Origin: Methanolobus sp.
GTDB taxonomy: Archaea; Halobacteriota; Methanosarcinia; Methanosarcinales; Methanosarcinaceae
Direction: 5' to 3'
Assembly: GCF_030682845.1 (NCBI RefSeq)
Contig: NZ_JAUXNK010000075.1
Coordinates: forward strand, 119,904-183,903
DNA: 64,000 nt
In this document: positions 9,213-18,138 of the stretch, piece after piece
How positions within the stretch are numbered: the first letter of the stretch is position 1
Layout of the letters: every line of letters starts with the position of its first letter
Translations under genes and position numbers: made by a program
The notes under the pieces: model-generated
Told to the model about the DNA's origin: nothing
The model's input: only the letters and a program-made list of their open reading frames with translations
Databases searched by the model: none

Positions 9213-9674
9213 TTATTCTATCATTATCTTATGTTTTTCTTCCTCTTCTGCCTTGGGAAGTGTGATCGTGAGCACACCATCTTCCATCTTGGCAGTTGAT
9301 CCCTGTTCGGTCACAGAAGCAGGCAGGCTTAAGGAACGGGCAAATCTTTTGAACGAGCGCTCCTTCATAAGGTAACCTTCTTTTTCTTCTTCGTTCTCTC
9401 TCTGGGTGTTTGCGCTGATCCAAAGCCTGTTCCCTTTGATGTCGATATTAACATCTTTCTTCTCGATGCCGGGAAGGTCTGTGGTGACGATTATATTGTT
9501 CTCCTTCTCTTTGATATCAGCAAGAGGATGGAATGTGTCAAGATCCATCCATCCTCCACCAGTCTCACTCTCCCCGAAAAGCTGGTTCAGACGGTCCTGC
9601 ATACTTCTCATTTCTTCAAAGGGATCCATTCTGTCCACGGAAGAAGGATTCCATCTTGTAAGTCCAAATCTCAT
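9213..9674 (-). CDS. Small heat-shock protein, Hsp20/alpha-crystallin family
   Basis: The 153-residue protein has an N-terminal RWNP...DPFEEMRSMQDRLNQLF segment and an alpha-crystallin domain from about residue 50 to 140, with the diagnostic LPGIEKKDVNI, ERSFKRFARSLSLP and EDGVLTITLPK motifs. It is an ATP-independent holdase chaperone in the cytoplasm that forms oligomers. I chose the ATG at 9674 because GAGGAG lies about 8 nt before it; an ATG five codons upstream has no such site. The gene stands alone, with its own promoter containing a tandem repeat and a likely terminator. Confidence 0.93.
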   Translation of the reverse strand: MRFGLTRWNPSSVDRMDPFEEMRSMQDRLNQLFGESETGGGWMDLDTFHPLADIKEKENNIIVTTDLPGIEKKDVNIDIKGNRLWISANTQRENEEEKEGYLMKERSFKRFARSLSLPASVTEQGSTAKMEDGVLTITLPKAEEEEKHKIMIE

Positions 9675-9743
9675 TATGCCACTCCTCATTTCTAATTCAT
9701 ATAGTCACATGGAAGCACTTGCTTCAGGCGCCTCCACTATCTA

Positions 9744-9771
9744 TATTTAAAGATGGTTCTATTTAAAGATG
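9744..9771 (-). promoter_or_regulatory. Tandem 12-bp repeat containing the hsp20 TATA box
   Basis: The 12-mer tatttaaagatg occurs at 9744-9755 and again at 9760-9771, a period of 16 bp. On the minus strand each copy reads CATCTTTAAATA and contains a TATA-like core. One copy may be the TATA box and the other an operator half or a second promoter. Confidence 0.45.
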
Positions 9772-9842
9772 ATTAAAGAAAAAAGTCAACCGGATTTGAA
9801 TTTCGGAAGATTAAGCAGGGAGGAACTCATCTCCCTTTCCAA

Positions 9843-11045
9843 TTATTGTTGACCGGATCTGATCAAAATCCCTACAAGGTCTGCTGCGTATACTGTACCA
9901 AAAGAGCCTTTCTTCACTGACTCCTCATCAAAGGCCTGAGCGTCATCCGGCTCATCTGCGGCAGTTGAATAGACTGCAAAGGGTATTGGCACTGAAGTGT
10001 GCGTTCTGCGTGCAACAGGAGTTGGATGATCGGGCAGTACCATTATGGTGACAGCTTCACTATATTCCATGGCTGCTTTCAGGACTGTGCCGACGACCTT
10101 CTCGTCGAAGTCCTCTATAGCCTGGATCTTGGCTTTCAGGTTTCCCATGTGCCCTGCCTCGTCAGGCGCTTCGACATGCACGAATACGAAGTCATGGTCA
10201 TCCAGGGCTTTCATTGCGTATTCACCCTTCCCCTTGTAATTAGTATCAAGATAACCTGTGGCCCCGGGGACCTTTATGACATCCAGCCCGGCATATATGC
10301 CGATGCCGTTCACCAGATCCACGGCCGATATTATGGCTCCTTTAAGACCATAAAGTTCGCTGAAAAGCGGGAAAGCAGGTGCGAATCCCTGACCCCAGAG
10401 CCATATGGAGTTACCGGGGTTCTTGCCTTCATTAATCCTTTTCTCATTGACCGGATGATTTTCCAGTATTGGCATCGAAGCTTCGATAAGCTCACTCAGC
10501 ACTTCACTATCCTTTCCCACAGGCATGTGAAGAAGCCTCTCCTGATCTATAACGTCATGGGGAGGTGTGCATTTGGTTTCAGATCCAAGCGATCCCTTGC
10601 TCACCAGCAGATGGCGATAGCTGATTCCCGGATAGAAACTGAAAGTCGCGTTGCCCAGTTTCGCATCCACGGCCTCGATAAGCTCTTTCGCCTCGGCATT
10701 TGTGATATGCCCGGAGCTGTAATCTGCTATAAGCCCGTCATTTATCGTAATAAGGTTACACCTGAAGGCCACATCATCTCCGGCTATCTTGATCCCCATG
10801 CTTGCGGCTTCAAGCGGTGCCCTGCCAGAGTAGTACTTCTTCGGGTCGTAACCTATAATGGACATGTTTGCAACATCGCTGCCTGGGTGCATGCCCTCAG
10901 GCACTGTCCGGGCAAGTCCTGCGCGTCCGTTCCTTGCTATATGATCCATGTTTGGTGTGTTGGCTTTCTGAAGGACTGTCTTTCCGCCAAGTTCCTCAAG
11001 GGGCTCATCAGCCATGCCGTCTCCGATAAGTACTACATATTTCAT
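9843..11045 (-). CDS. apgM: Archaeal 2,3-bisphosphoglycerate-independent phosphoglycerate mutase
   Basis: The 400-residue protein interconverts 3- and 2-phosphoglycerate and belongs to the alkaline phosphatase superfamily, archaeal ApgM branch. It begins with the metal-binding GDGMAD motif, has the nucleophile-region [16 protein letters not shown] (about residues 53-68) and the C-terminal metal sites [12 protein letters not shown] and LPDHPTP. The length is normal for the family. GAGGT lies just before the ATG. It acts in gluconeogenesis and glycolysis in the cytoplasm. A long ORF on the opposite strand is a shadow. Confidence 0.95.
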   Translation of the reverse strand: MKYVVLIGDGMADEPLEELGGKTVLQKANTPNMDHIARNGRAGLARTVPEGMHPGSDVANMSIIGYDPKKYYSGRAPLEAASMGIKIAGDDVAFRCNLITINDGLIADYSSGHITNAEAKELIEAVDAKLGNATFSFYPGISYRHLLVSKGSLGSETKCTPPHDVIDQERLLHMPVGKDSEVLSELIEASMPILENHPVNEKRINEGKNPGNSIWLWGQGFAPAFPLFSELYGLKGAIISAVDLVNGIGIYAGLDVIKVPGATGYLDTNYKGKGEYAMKALDDHDFVFVHVEAPDEAGHMGNLKAKIQAIEDFDEKVVGTVLKAAMEYSEAVTIMVLPDHPTPVARRTHTSVPIPFAVYSTAADEPDDAQAFDEESVKKGSFGTVYAADLVGILIRSGQQ

Positions 11046-11411
11046 ATTTTAACCTCAGTAAGACTTCAATAAACAGGAATTAGTTAGTAACGTTCTCTCA
11101 AGTATGTTTACTTTGCCGTTGTTGTTCAGATGGATGATAGACCCTGGAGAAATATCATACAAGGCAAATTGTCAGAAGAGATTGTATCCAGGCATTACGA
11201 GCTCTATAAAAGCAAGTATCAGTACGAATTTACCGCGAATTAAGGGGAGGACCATTTTCCTGACAGGAGTGCATTCCAATGTTATTCCCCTTGAGATATT
11301 GGTCCGAAGGTTCTTTAATCATTCTTTATCATTTTTGGATACTCATAATCTTTATATCAGTCCGTATCTTTATACTGGCAAAAGCGGTATTGATCAAAAC
11401 GTGGTTGAACT
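11046..11411. other. Intergenic region between apgM and lysC
   Basis: These 366 bases separate two divergent genes. A small ORF is possible at 11130-11243. AAGGGGA (11242-11248) and TCCCCTT (11286-11292) can pair around a 37-nt loop. Two TATA-like boxes, ctttatatc near 11355 and ctttatac near 11373, precede lysC; the second would give a transcript starting about 10 nt before its ATG. Nothing else is recognised. Confidence 0.5.
11130..11243 (+). CDS. Possible 37-residue protein
   Basis: An ATG-started frame codes for a charged 37-residue peptide beginning MDDRPWRNIIQGKLSEE and rich in Tyr, Lys and Glu near its end. Its composition looks protein-like rather than random, and the next upstream in-frame codons end at a stop. 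There is no clear ribosome site, no recognised family, and the TATA boxes in the region lie downstream of it. It could also be a remnant of a longer gene. Confidence 0.25.
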   Translation: MDDRPWRNIIQGKLSEEIVSRHYELYKSKYQYEFTAN

Positions 11412-12824
11412 ATGAGAATCGTAATGAAATTCGGCGGTACGTCGGTTGCCAACGGCGAAAAGATCCGTCATGTCGCAGAGCTCTTAAAGAGGTATCATCA
11501 GGGCGGTAATGAAGTTATAGCAGTGACCTCGGCGCTTAGCGGTGTCACAGATGGTCTGCTAAGCACAGCAAATGAGGTATCTCTTAGCGGAAAAGTCACA
11601 CGTGTCAAGGAATTCATAGCCGACATAACTAAGAAACATTACGATGCTATCCATGCAGCGGTCGATGGTGAAGCTCTCCAGGCGGAGTGTATAGGATCAC
11701 TTGACTGCCGGCTGGATGAGCTTGAAAAAGCCCTTATTGGCATATGCTATCTGGGTGAACTCACACCGCGTTCAATAGATTATATCTCATCTTATGGTGA
11801 GCGCCTTGCAGCTCCCATTGTCAGCGGTTCCATACGCTCCCTGGGAATCAGTTCCAGGTCGTTCACTGGTGGAGAGGCAGGCATAACCACGGACTCTAAT
11901 TATGGTGATGCAAAGCCCCTTGAGCAAAGCTATTCCCAGGCAAACGAGAGGTTGTGTCCATTAGTGGCAGATTCGATACCAGTGGTGACCGGATTCATCG
12001 CCCAGAACAGCCAGGAGATAATCACTACTCTGGGACGCAGTGGCTCCGATTTCTCAGCATCCATCCTCGGCGCTGCAGTGAACGCAGACGAGATATGGCT
12101 CTGGAAGGAAGTTGGTGGGATCATGACAACAGACCCCAAGATAGTGCCGGAAGCTCAGTCCATTCCCCGGATATCCTATATAGAGGCAATGGAACTCTCT
12201 TATTTCGGCGCAAAGGTCCTTCATCCCCGCACAATAGAGCCTGCTATCAGGCACAGGATACCCGTGAGAGTAAAAAACACCTTCGATCCTGAGTTCGAAG
12301 GTACTCTCATCGTTGCTGAGCAGAATAAAAAGCAGGATGTCGTAAAAGCTGTGACGCTCATCAAAAAAGTAGCTCTTATAAACATATCTGGCGCCGGCAT
12401 GATGGGTACTATAGGCACTGCGGCAAGGGTTTTTTCATCACTGGCCAGCGAAGGTGTTAACATTATCATGATCAGTCAGGGTTCCTCTGAAGCTAACATG
12501 ACCCTTATTGTTAACGAGGACCACCTTGAGAAGGCAGTTGCTGCCATCAGGCGTGAGTTCAGCAACAATGTGGTAGGGGATGTTGCTTATGACCGGGACG
12601 TATGCGTTGTGGCTGTCGTAGGCGCAGGCATGGATGGCATACCAGGCGTTGCAGGCAAGGTATTCAATGCCCTTGGGAAGGCAGGCATTAATATTATCAT
12701 GATCAGCCAGGGTTCCTCACAGCATAACATATCATTTGTTGTCAGTTCTGAGGATGCCATTGAAGCTGTAAGGGTCCTACACAAGGAATTTGAACTGGAC
12801 CGTCAATGCAGGGATCAACAATGA
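11412..12824 (+). CDS. lysC: Aspartate kinase
   Basis: This 470-residue enzyme phosphorylates L-aspartate, the first step toward lysine, threonine and methionine. It starts with the kinase signature VMKFGGTSV, has the conserved SYGERLAAP region and TLGRSGSDFSA, and carries two C-terminal ACT domains (about 310-385 and 390-460), each with the repeated NIIMISQGSS ligand-binding segment. The tandem ACT domains suggest feedback control by an end-product amino acid. Its stop overlaps the purM start by four bases (ATGA), so the two genes form one transcript. Confidence 0.95.
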   Translation: MRIVMKFGGTSVANGEKIRHVAELLKRYHQGGNEVIAVTSALSGVTDGLLSTANEVSLSGKVTRVKEFIADITKKHYDAIHAAVDGEALQAECIGSLDCRLDELEKALIGICYLGELTPRSIDYISSYGERLAAPIVSGSIRSLGISSRSFTGGEAGITTDSNYGDAKPLEQSYSQANERLCPLVADSIPVVTGFIAQNSQEIITTLGRSGSDFSASILGAAVNADEIWLWKEVGGIMTTDPKIVPEAQSIPRISYIEAMELSYFGAKVLHPRTIEPAIRHRIPVRVKNTFDPEFEGTLIVAEQNKKQDVVKAVTLIKKVALINISGAGMMGTIGTAARVFSSLASEGVNIIMISQGSSEANMTLIVNEDHLEKAVAAIRREFSNNVVGDVAYDRDVCVVAVVGAGMDGIPGVAGKVFNALGKAGINIIMISQGSSQHNISFVVSSEDAIEAVRVLHKEFELDRQCRDQQ

Positions 12825-13822
12825 GTGATAAGCAGCTAACCTATGCAGAGTCAGGAGTAGACATCGAAGAGGAAGAGAAGACCATAAGGGCTCTGACAAA
12901 GGGCATGACCTATAAGCGTACAGGACTCGGTGCGCCACTGACTGACATAGGTCATTATGCCGGTCTCATTGACTTCGGGGAATATGCGCTGGCTCTTGCC
13001 ACCGACGGGGTGGGTTCCAAGGTTCTCATAGCCAATGAGATGAAACGCTGGAACACCGTGGGCATCGACTGTATAGCAATGAACGTCAACGACCTGCTGG
13101 CAATAGGCGCAGAGCCCATTTCATTCGTCGATTATCTTGCCCTTGAGGAGCACAATGAGGATTTCGCCTCCCAGATAGGGGAAGGCCTTAAAAAAGGAGC
13201 AGAGTTCTCCCACATGTCTATCGCGGGAGGGGAGACTGCCACTCTGCCCGATATAATAAACGGCTTTGACCTTGCTGGCACATGCCTGGGTATGGTAAGG
13301 AAGGAGGACATCATCACCGGCGAGAAAGTCCGCCTGGGAGATGCCATTGTGGGTATACCAAGCGCAGGAGTCCACAGTAATGGGTACACCCTTGTCAGGA
13401 AGATCATTGAGAACTCCTCATATTCATATCATGATCCTTTTCCCTTCAACCCGTCAACCACAATTGGTGACGAGTTGCTGATACCCACTCGTATTTATAT
13501 GGAGATCCTTGATGTCATAAAGGAATGCGATGTCCACGGGCTTGCCCATATAACAGGTAGTGGTCTTTTGAAGCTGAAGCGTGTGACCAGCCTGGGGTTT
13601 GACTTCTACGACCCCATTGAGCCCCATGACATCTTTAAGCTCCTCCAGAAGGAGGGTAATGTTGATACCCTTGAAATGTACAGGACGTTCAATATGGGTA
13701 TGGGTTTTGTCATCATCCTCCCGCCGGAGCAGGCAGAGAAAGCAGCTTCCATGACTGGCGGTAAAATAGTAGGCAGGATAGTGGAAAGTGGTATAAAGGT
13801 TTCCGGCCTAGTTATTGTATAG
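12821..13822 (+). CDS. purM: Phosphoribosylformylglycinamidine cyclo-ligase
   Basis: PurM closes the imidazole ring in purine synthesis, making AIR from FGAM with ATP. The 333-residue protein has the AIRS-type ALATDGVGSK motif, VGIDCIAMNVNDLLAIGAEP, GGETATLPD and a C-terminal HITGSGLLKLKR region where bacterial PurM has H-[IL]-TGGG. The ATG at 12821 overlaps the end of lysC (ATGA) and is preceded by CAGGGATC, so it is preferred over an upstream in-frame ATG at 12806. Confidence 0.95.
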   Translation: MSDKQLTYAESGVDIEEEEKTIRALTKGMTYKRTGLGAPLTDIGHYAGLIDFGEYALALATDGVGSKVLIANEMKRWNTVGIDCIAMNVNDLLAIGAEPISFVDYLALEEHNEDFASQIGEGLKKGAEFSHMSIAGGETATLPDIINGFDLAGTCLGMVRKEDIITGEKVRLGDAIVGIPSAGVHSNGYTLVRKIIENSSYSYHDPFPFNPSTTIGDELLIPTRIYMEILDVIKECDVHGLAHITGSGLLKLKRVTSLGFDFYDPIEPHDIFKLLQKEGNVDTLEMYRTFNMGMGFVIILPPEQAEKAASMTGGKIVGRIVESGIKVSGLVIV

Positions 13823-13837
13823 TCAATGAGGAAGACC

Positions 13838-14119
13838 ATGGCCTGTATCGACGATATTCCCTACGAGATAATGCTTAAAGGCACTACACCTGCGAAGAGC
13901 GAAGCCTTCATCCGGGAGAGATGCGATGAGGTTTACCATGTTGAGGGAGGATACACCATCCGTGGTGTCATGCTCAAAGGTGCTTCTCTTCCAATAGGCG
14001 TTAAAGGGGAAGAGATTCTTTTTGTGTACATAAAGCCCTGCTTCGGACTCTTTGTCCTCAGGCTTCCTGATGCTGCAGATGAGATCGCAAAGCTGCGTTC
14101 CAAATTCAAAAAGAAGTAA
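13838..14119 (+). CDS. DUF1894-like small archaeal protein
   Basis: This 93-residue protein resembles the methanogen DUF1894 family: an AEAFIRERCDEVYHVEGGY-like helix, then GYTIRGVMLKG and FVYIKPCFGLFVL in a compact alpha/beta fold. The assignment is from memory of the family pattern and is moderately sure. The function is unknown; a family member from Methanothermobacter has been studied structurally as a possible calcium binder. The ATG at 13838 is chosen since GAGG lies 6 nt upstream, within a longer frame that starts at 13826. It follows purM by 15 nt and is probably cotranscribed. Confidence 0.65.
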   Translation: MACIDDIPYEIMLKGTTPAKSEAFIRERCDEVYHVEGGYTIRGVMLKGASLPIGVKGEEILFVYIKPCFGLFVLRLPDAADEIAKLRSKFKKK

Positions 14120-14140
14120 CCTCTGCGTTGCATGCCACTC

Positions 14141-14704
14141 TCACAGCCTTGCGCTTTTTGATCTTTCTACCATCCATTTCAGGAAATTCCCTGACGGAAA
14201 TTCGTGAATGGTTGTTGCAATGATCATGCCCTCTCCTATTTTTTTGGATACCATCAGAGCATTCCTGTCTTTGTCAGTGAGAAGTACTTCTCCCTGTACA
14301 TCTGTGAAATAACCGTCAAACTCCAGCTGGCCCAACTCATCGACTATACATTGGATGTTGTGCTTATCGGTTTTAACTACATCTGCAGACATCTGTTTTT
14401 GTACATATTTGAGTTCCATAGGAAGCCAGTTGAATTCATGTCCGTCCACCATTGGTCCGAAAATCAGCAAGGTCCCCCCTTTCTCCACAAATTTCGCAAT
14501 CTGTTTTTTATTGCGAACAAGACCTTTCAGGATCTTTGTATAATTCTGATTTGCAAAGCCTGTAGGTATGACCAGGCATCTGCATGGCGGCAGGAAAGGA
14601 GTGCCAATGCTTTCTGCGCTTATTCTCTGGCACTTTATGCCATGTTCAGCGAAAAGCTTCTCGAAAAGAAGAGGATTGTCCCAGAGCAGCATCACATCTG
14701 TCAT
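14141..14704 (-). CDS. GATase-like Rossmann-fold protein, unknown function
   Basis: The 187-residue protein opens with a beta strand (DVMLLWDNPLLFEKLF) and contains RCLVIPTGFANQ, a GGTLLIFGPM strand-loop and a C-terminal GEGMIIATTIHEFPSGNFL segment. This order resembles ThuA or class I glutamine amidotransferase-like proteins, but no Cys-His-Glu triad is evident, so catalysis cannot be claimed. It lies downstream of mtrH on the same strand beyond a likely terminator and is convergent with the DUF1894-like gene. The function is unknown. Confidence 0.6.
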   Translation of the reverse strand: MTDVMLLWDNPLLFEKLFAEHGIKCQRISAESIGTPFLPPCRCLVIPTGFANQNYTKILKGLVRNKKQIAKFVEKGGTLLIFGPMVDGHEFNWLPMELKYVQKQMSADVVKTDKHNIQCIVDELGQLEFDGYFTDVQGEVLLTDKDRNALMVSKKIGEGMIIATTIHEFPSGNFLKWMVERSKSARL

Positions 14705-14770
14705 GTGGTGACAATATAATCTGCTGATTTAATTCTTTTTCCAGTGCTGTGGCTAAAGGTTGCAGGGAAC

Positions 14771-14802
14771 GAAAAAAAAGAAAAAGCTGGTGGTTTAAAC
14801 CA
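14771..14802 (-). terminator. T-rich terminator of the mtr operon
   Basis: The 12-bp palindrome TGGTTTAAACCA (14791-14802) spans the mtrH stop codon. On the minus strand it is followed by a run of T residues interrupted by two C (complement of 14771-14786). Oligo-T tracts are the main intrinsic terminator signal in archaea, so this is likely the end of the mtr transcript. Confidence 0.6.
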
Positions 14803-15751
14803 GTTTGAAGATGGGGTGGTTCGGATCCTTTATCTCGATGCCAAGTTCCTTTGCTGTCTCAGCCAGCATGATATCGACCATTGCTGTTGCAGGGAACACC
14901 TTGTCAGTGTTCTCTATAGGTCCGAACAGCTGGAAGTTTGAACCGAGCACCTGTGGCACAAGGTTTGTTCCGATATCTGCGGGCATATAGATTGCCTGCT
15001 TCTCTTCCTTTGTCTCGAACTTCTTCTTGTAGTTCTTCATCCAGTCCCATGCGGATGCCATGTTGTGGTATCCCCCGCCAACAGGCAGGCCAAGGTGGCC
15101 CTTGATGGCTATGACTGATCTCATGGATGCGCCTGAACCGGCTCCGAGGGGAGTTGCTGCAACGTCCACAAGGGGCTTTTTGATACCGCATTCCCTTGCG
15201 ATCTCAAGCATACCCTTGCTCTGTCCGGTACCACCGGTCTCGAGGATTTCCAGCTTTCCTTTTACGCTGGGGTCGGTTGCATTGAATGCGAGGACAATCG
15301 AACAGTTGATGTCACTGTTCTTGATAGCCTCTATTTCGTCTGCGTGGACACTGGCGTTGATGGAGTTGTAGATGGCCCTCTTGGCGACGCCAATCTCGGT
15401 CACGTACTCTGCTGCTGCAGCGCGTACTTCGCCAGCGGAGGAGTCAATGAGGAAAGGTGTCTTGTCATCAAGCTCGACGAACCAGTCGATATATTTCTTG
15501 ATGGCTTCGGGTGTCTCGCCCACTATCTGATTGACATAAGGGTTACCGGTGATGCTTCCCATCTCGACGATATTCTGCCAGAGCTTTTCTGCTGCAGCCT
15601 TGTCGAAAATACCCTTATCCTCATCAGTCACGATCTTATGCCTGTTATAGAACATCGTCCCTACAAGCACTGTCGGATATTCGCCGGGCTGTCCACCGAA
15701 CTTGACGCCTCCGACTTCGAATACTTCTTGCTTTTTGTCAAATCTGAACAT
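14795..15751 (-). CDS. mtrH: Methyl-H4MPT:CoM methyltransferase subunit H
   Basis: MtrH is the peripheral subunit that moves the methyl group from methyl-tetrahydro(sarcina)pterin to the corrinoid on MtrA. The 318-residue protein has the TIM-barrel pterin-methyltransferase pattern: a KFGGQPGEYPTVLVGTMFY opening, FLIDSSAGEVRAAAAEYV, and GVAATPLGAGSGAS-like residues near 200. The length is normal. It is the last gene of mtrEDCBAFGH, 19 nt after mtrG, and is followed by a terminator-like palindrome. Confidence 0.97.
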   Translation of the reverse strand: MFRFDKKQEVFEVGGVKFGGQPGEYPTVLVGTMFYNRHKIVTDEDKGIFDKAAAEKLWQNIVEMGSITGNPYVNQIVGETPEAIKKYIDWFVELDDKTPFLIDSSAGEVRAAAAEYVTEIGVAKRAIYNSINASVHADEIEAIKNSDINCSIVLAFNATDPSVKGKLEILETGGTGQSKGMLEIARECGIKKPLVDVAATPLGAGSGASMRSVIAIKGHLGLPVGGGYHNMASAWDWMKNYKKKFETKEEKQAIYMPADIGTNLVPQVLGSNFQLFGPIENTDKVFPATAMVDIMLAETAKELGIEIKDPNHPIFKLV

Positions 15752-15770
15752 ATGAATAACCTCTTATCAT

Positions 15771-16019
15771 TTAGATGCTGATTCCTAGACTTGCCAGGTA
15801 TGGTGCTATGAACAGAACGTACAACAGGAATATGATTATCCCGGTCACTGCTCCGTACAATATGCCTATGTCTCTGCCTACTTTCTTACCAATACGCTGT
15901 GAGATCTCACTGTTTACGAACTCGACCTTTTCATCTATCTTATTGAGTCTTTCGAGCACAGCACTGAAATCTGCAGGATCAACTACCACGCTTGGTATTT
16001 TGTCACTTGCATTGCTCAT
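15771..16019 (-). CDS. mtrG: Methyl-H4MPT:CoM methyltransferase subunit G
   Basis: This 82-residue subunit has a hydrophilic N-terminal part with a helical VLERLNKIDEKVEFVNSEIS stretch and one C-terminal membrane helix (GAVTGIIIFLLYVLFIAPYLA). It is an integral membrane subunit of the sodium-pumping Mtr complex. It lies between mtrF (1-nt gap) and mtrH. Confidence 0.95.
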   Translation of the reverse strand: MSNASDKIPSVVVDPADFSAVLERLNKIDEKVEFVNSEISQRIGKKVGRDIGILYGAVTGIIIFLLYVLFIAPYLASLGISI

Positions 16020-16020
16020 C

Positions 16021-16248
16021 TCAGATCACCTGCCAGATAAACATCGGAAGTATGATGGCCATGAACAATACAAAGACAAAACCGGCGATAAATCCGGAAA
16101 TGCCTGTTGCGGACACTCCTGAATCCAGCTTCTGGTTCCTTGCTATGAGCTGAGCTCTGTAGCGGATATCCTCTACAACTGCTTCAATGGATCCCATCTG
16201 TGGGCTGATGACCGTCGGAACTCCTTTTCCATATTCTTCTTCTGCCAT
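16021..16248 (-). CDS. mtrF: Methyl-H4MPT:CoM methyltransferase subunit F
   Basis: The 75-residue protein resembles the C-terminal membrane-anchor part of MtrA: a short soluble segment ([19 protein letters not shown]) and one C-terminal transmembrane helix. It belongs to the Mtr membrane complex. The position between mtrA (5-nt gap) and mtrG is the standard order. Confidence 0.95.
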   Translation of the reverse strand: MAEEEYGKGVPTVISPQMGSIEAVVEDIRYRAQLIARNQKLDSGVSATGISGFIAGFVFVLFMAIILPMFIWQVI

Positions 16249-16253
16249 GTCAA

Positions 16254-16979
16254 TTACCTCCCGAACAATAACATTCCAAGCAGTGTCAGAGTGATGGCAA
16301 GACCTATCATTATTCCTTCAACCTTGCCTGCATGCACACCGGAGTGGAACTTGTTCAGGTTACCGATGTACATCATTTCCCTGTTGATGTCCAGTATCCT
16401 GTTCCTGATGGTTGCCATCTCGGCAGCCATTGGTTTAAGCCCGCCTGCCTCTGCGCTTTCCTCTTCACTGCCTCCGCCAACCTCAACGACCATGGGATCT
16501 GCATCAAAGGCTCCAGGGTCCTTTGCCGCATATTCCTTGATCTTGGCAACTATGGCATTCATATCTTCAGTACCGATGAAATCTATACATTCCACCTGTT
16601 CCTGGAATCTCTTAATGATAGCCTCGGTAAGGTTCTCAATGTATGGGATCGCACCTGTTGCGCCGACAATCCTGTTGTCCTTCACCCCGCCACGATGCAG
16701 GGATAGCATTGCCTGTCCGGTGATGTGTCCCTTTACTTCGGCTCCGGTAACTATCAGGTACCTGATGTTTGGGTTTGAGATAATGTGTGCAACTACCTTC
16801 TCAATACCCAGGTTCTCTGTCTTACAGGGGCCTGTAATGGCGGCACCGGCCTCCAGCTGGGCTCCGGGTGCAAGGTGAGAGCCACAGGTAATCACAGCTA
16901 CACAGTTCTTGATGTTGCCTACATCATACTCTCCTTTGAGTATTGGCCAGTCAGGAGCTGCTTCTCTTTTTGTAACCAT
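16254..16979 (-). CDS. mtrA: Methyl-H4MPT:CoM methyltransferase corrinoid subunit A
   Basis: MtrA carries the corrinoid (factor III) that is methylated by MtrH and demethylated by coenzyme M. The 241-residue protein has the conserved [23 protein letters not shown] opening, a [20 protein letters not shown] segment containing candidate cobalt-ligand histidines, and a C-terminal membrane helix ([18 protein letters not shown]). It is in the middle of the mtr operon, separated from its neighbours by 1-5 nt. Confidence 0.97.
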   Translation of the reverse strand: MVTKREAAPDWPILKGEYDVGNIKNCVAVITCGSHLAPGAQLEAGAAITGPCKTENLGIEKVVAHIISNPNIRYLIVTGAEVKGHITGQAMLSLHRGGVKDNRIVGATGAIPYIENLTEAIIKRFQEQVECIDFIGTEDMNAIVAKIKEYAAKDPGAFDADPMVVEVGGGSEEESAEAGGLKPMAAEMATIRNRILDINREMMYIGNLNKFHSGVHAGKVEGIMIGLAITLTLLGMLLFGR

Positions 16980-16980
16980 T

Positions 16981-17295
16981 TTATATGCCTCCGAGTGCGC
17001 TCATCACAAGCAGCAGCAGTCCGGCGACTCCCAGGCCAACTACGATACCGTAAAAGGTATTGCCATAGAAACCAGCCTGCATGGAAGTGTTTTCACGTCC
17101 TGCAAATGAGCTGAGCAATGGCTTGTTGGGCGAAAGGGAGTTTACAAGATCATCTGCTATCTTATCCAGTTCATCAAGCTGTACCATGACAGGATCCATG
17201 GAATATGCTATAACATCCTCTCTCTCTGCAGCGAGCAAAGAGGTGAGGGGATCCAATACAAGATGTGCCTCTGGGGCTACATGAATCATGCTCAT
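16981..17295 (-). CDS. mtrB: Methyl-H4MPT:CoM methyltransferase subunit B
   Basis: The 104-residue subunit has a soluble N-terminal part ([21 protein letters not shown]) and a single C-terminal membrane helix rich in Gly and Val ([19 protein letters not shown]). It overlaps mtrC by four bases and precedes mtrA by one, which points to coupled translation. Confidence 0.95.
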   Translation of the reverse strand: MSMIHVAPEAHLVLDPLTSLLAAEREDVIAYSMDPVMVQLDELDKIADDLVNSLSPNKPLLSSFAGRENTSMQAGFYGNTFYGIVVGLGVAGLLLLVMSALGGI

Positions 17296-18137
17296 TCCAG
17301 TTCCTCCTTGGAAGGCAGAAGCCCTGCACCTGTTACCATATATGCATCTCTCTTTACACGCTTGTAGAATCCGCTAAAGGAAACGTACCATATAGCGACT
17401 CCTATAAGGATTGTAAGGGACCCGGACGCAAATGGGGTAATGGTAGCAACTATTCCTGCAATTATCATTGCAATAGCACCTTTCTCGAAAGCACACGCAA
17501 GTGTACGGTCCTGTTTCTCATCAGGTCCGAGGTTTGCATTGTAGGGGTGCAGAATTGCAAGACCGCCTGCAATGAAGATGACTGCTATGTATCCGGTTGT
17601 CATGACTCCGCTTGCGACTCCCTGGGCCACGACCACGCCGTTGACTACTTCGTCAAAGAACATGAATGTCCCGATCATAGAAGTGCTGAGGCCGACAATG
17701 GTTATGGCACCCGCGGCTGCAATTTCGGTCATGGACTGTACCATTATCGGTATGCCCATATTGAGTACCTTGTTAGCAAGGAAACCTACTACGAGTCCTA
17801 TTAGGCCAGCAAAAATCAGTGCTACTATGGGTCCGAGTATTCCTCCGACTGCAAGTCCGAATGTAGTTGCTATTATACCTATACCGAGGGCAAGCATGCC
17901 GATTGAAGGTACACCCGTACCTAATCCGTAATTTGCGACTCTCCTGACTGCTGCAGCGCCCCATACGATGCCGCATATCGCACCAAGGGCACCTAAGAAT
18001 GACATGTACGGTCCTACAATGTCAACAAGGAAATACGCTCCATATATTCCTAAAAGGCCTCCTACTATTCCGAAGGCGATTATGTTATTCTGGGGAATTA
18101 CCGCATGGGCTCCTCCTCCTCCTCCGCCTGCTGACAT
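17292..18137 (-). CDS. mtrC: Methyl-H4MPT:CoM methyltransferase subunit C
   Basis: The 281-residue integral membrane subunit has about seven hydrophobic helices and starts with a glycine-rich segment ([14 protein letters not shown]), as in Methanosarcina MtrC. Together with MtrD and MtrE it forms the membrane core thought to translocate sodium during methyl transfer to coenzyme M. The gene starts 1 nt after mtrD and overlaps mtrB by four. Confidence 0.97.
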   Translation of the reverse strand: MSAGGGGGGAHAVIPQNNIIAFGIVGGLLGIYGAYFLVDIVGPYMSFLGALGAICGIVWGAAAVRRVANYGLGTGVPSIGMLALGIGIIATTFGLAVGGILGPIVALIFAGLIGLVVGFLANKVLNMGIPIMVQSMTEIAAAGAITIVGLSTSMIGTFMFFDEVVNGVVVAQGVASGVMTTGYIAVIFIAGGLAILHPYNANLGPDEKQDRTLACAFEKGAIAMIIAGIVATITPFASGSLTILIGVAIWYVSFSGFYKRVKRDAYMVTGAGLLPSKEELE

Positions 18138-18138
18138 T

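Noticed and set aside
9999..11072. 357-residue ORF on the plus strand
   Set aside because: It is antisense to apgM, which has all its catalytic motifs; the translation is rich in Cys and His with no domain pattern.
11104..11415. 103-residue ORF before lysC
   Set aside because: Its translation has no domain pattern and it covers the TATA boxes of lysC; another frame in the same place looks more protein-like.
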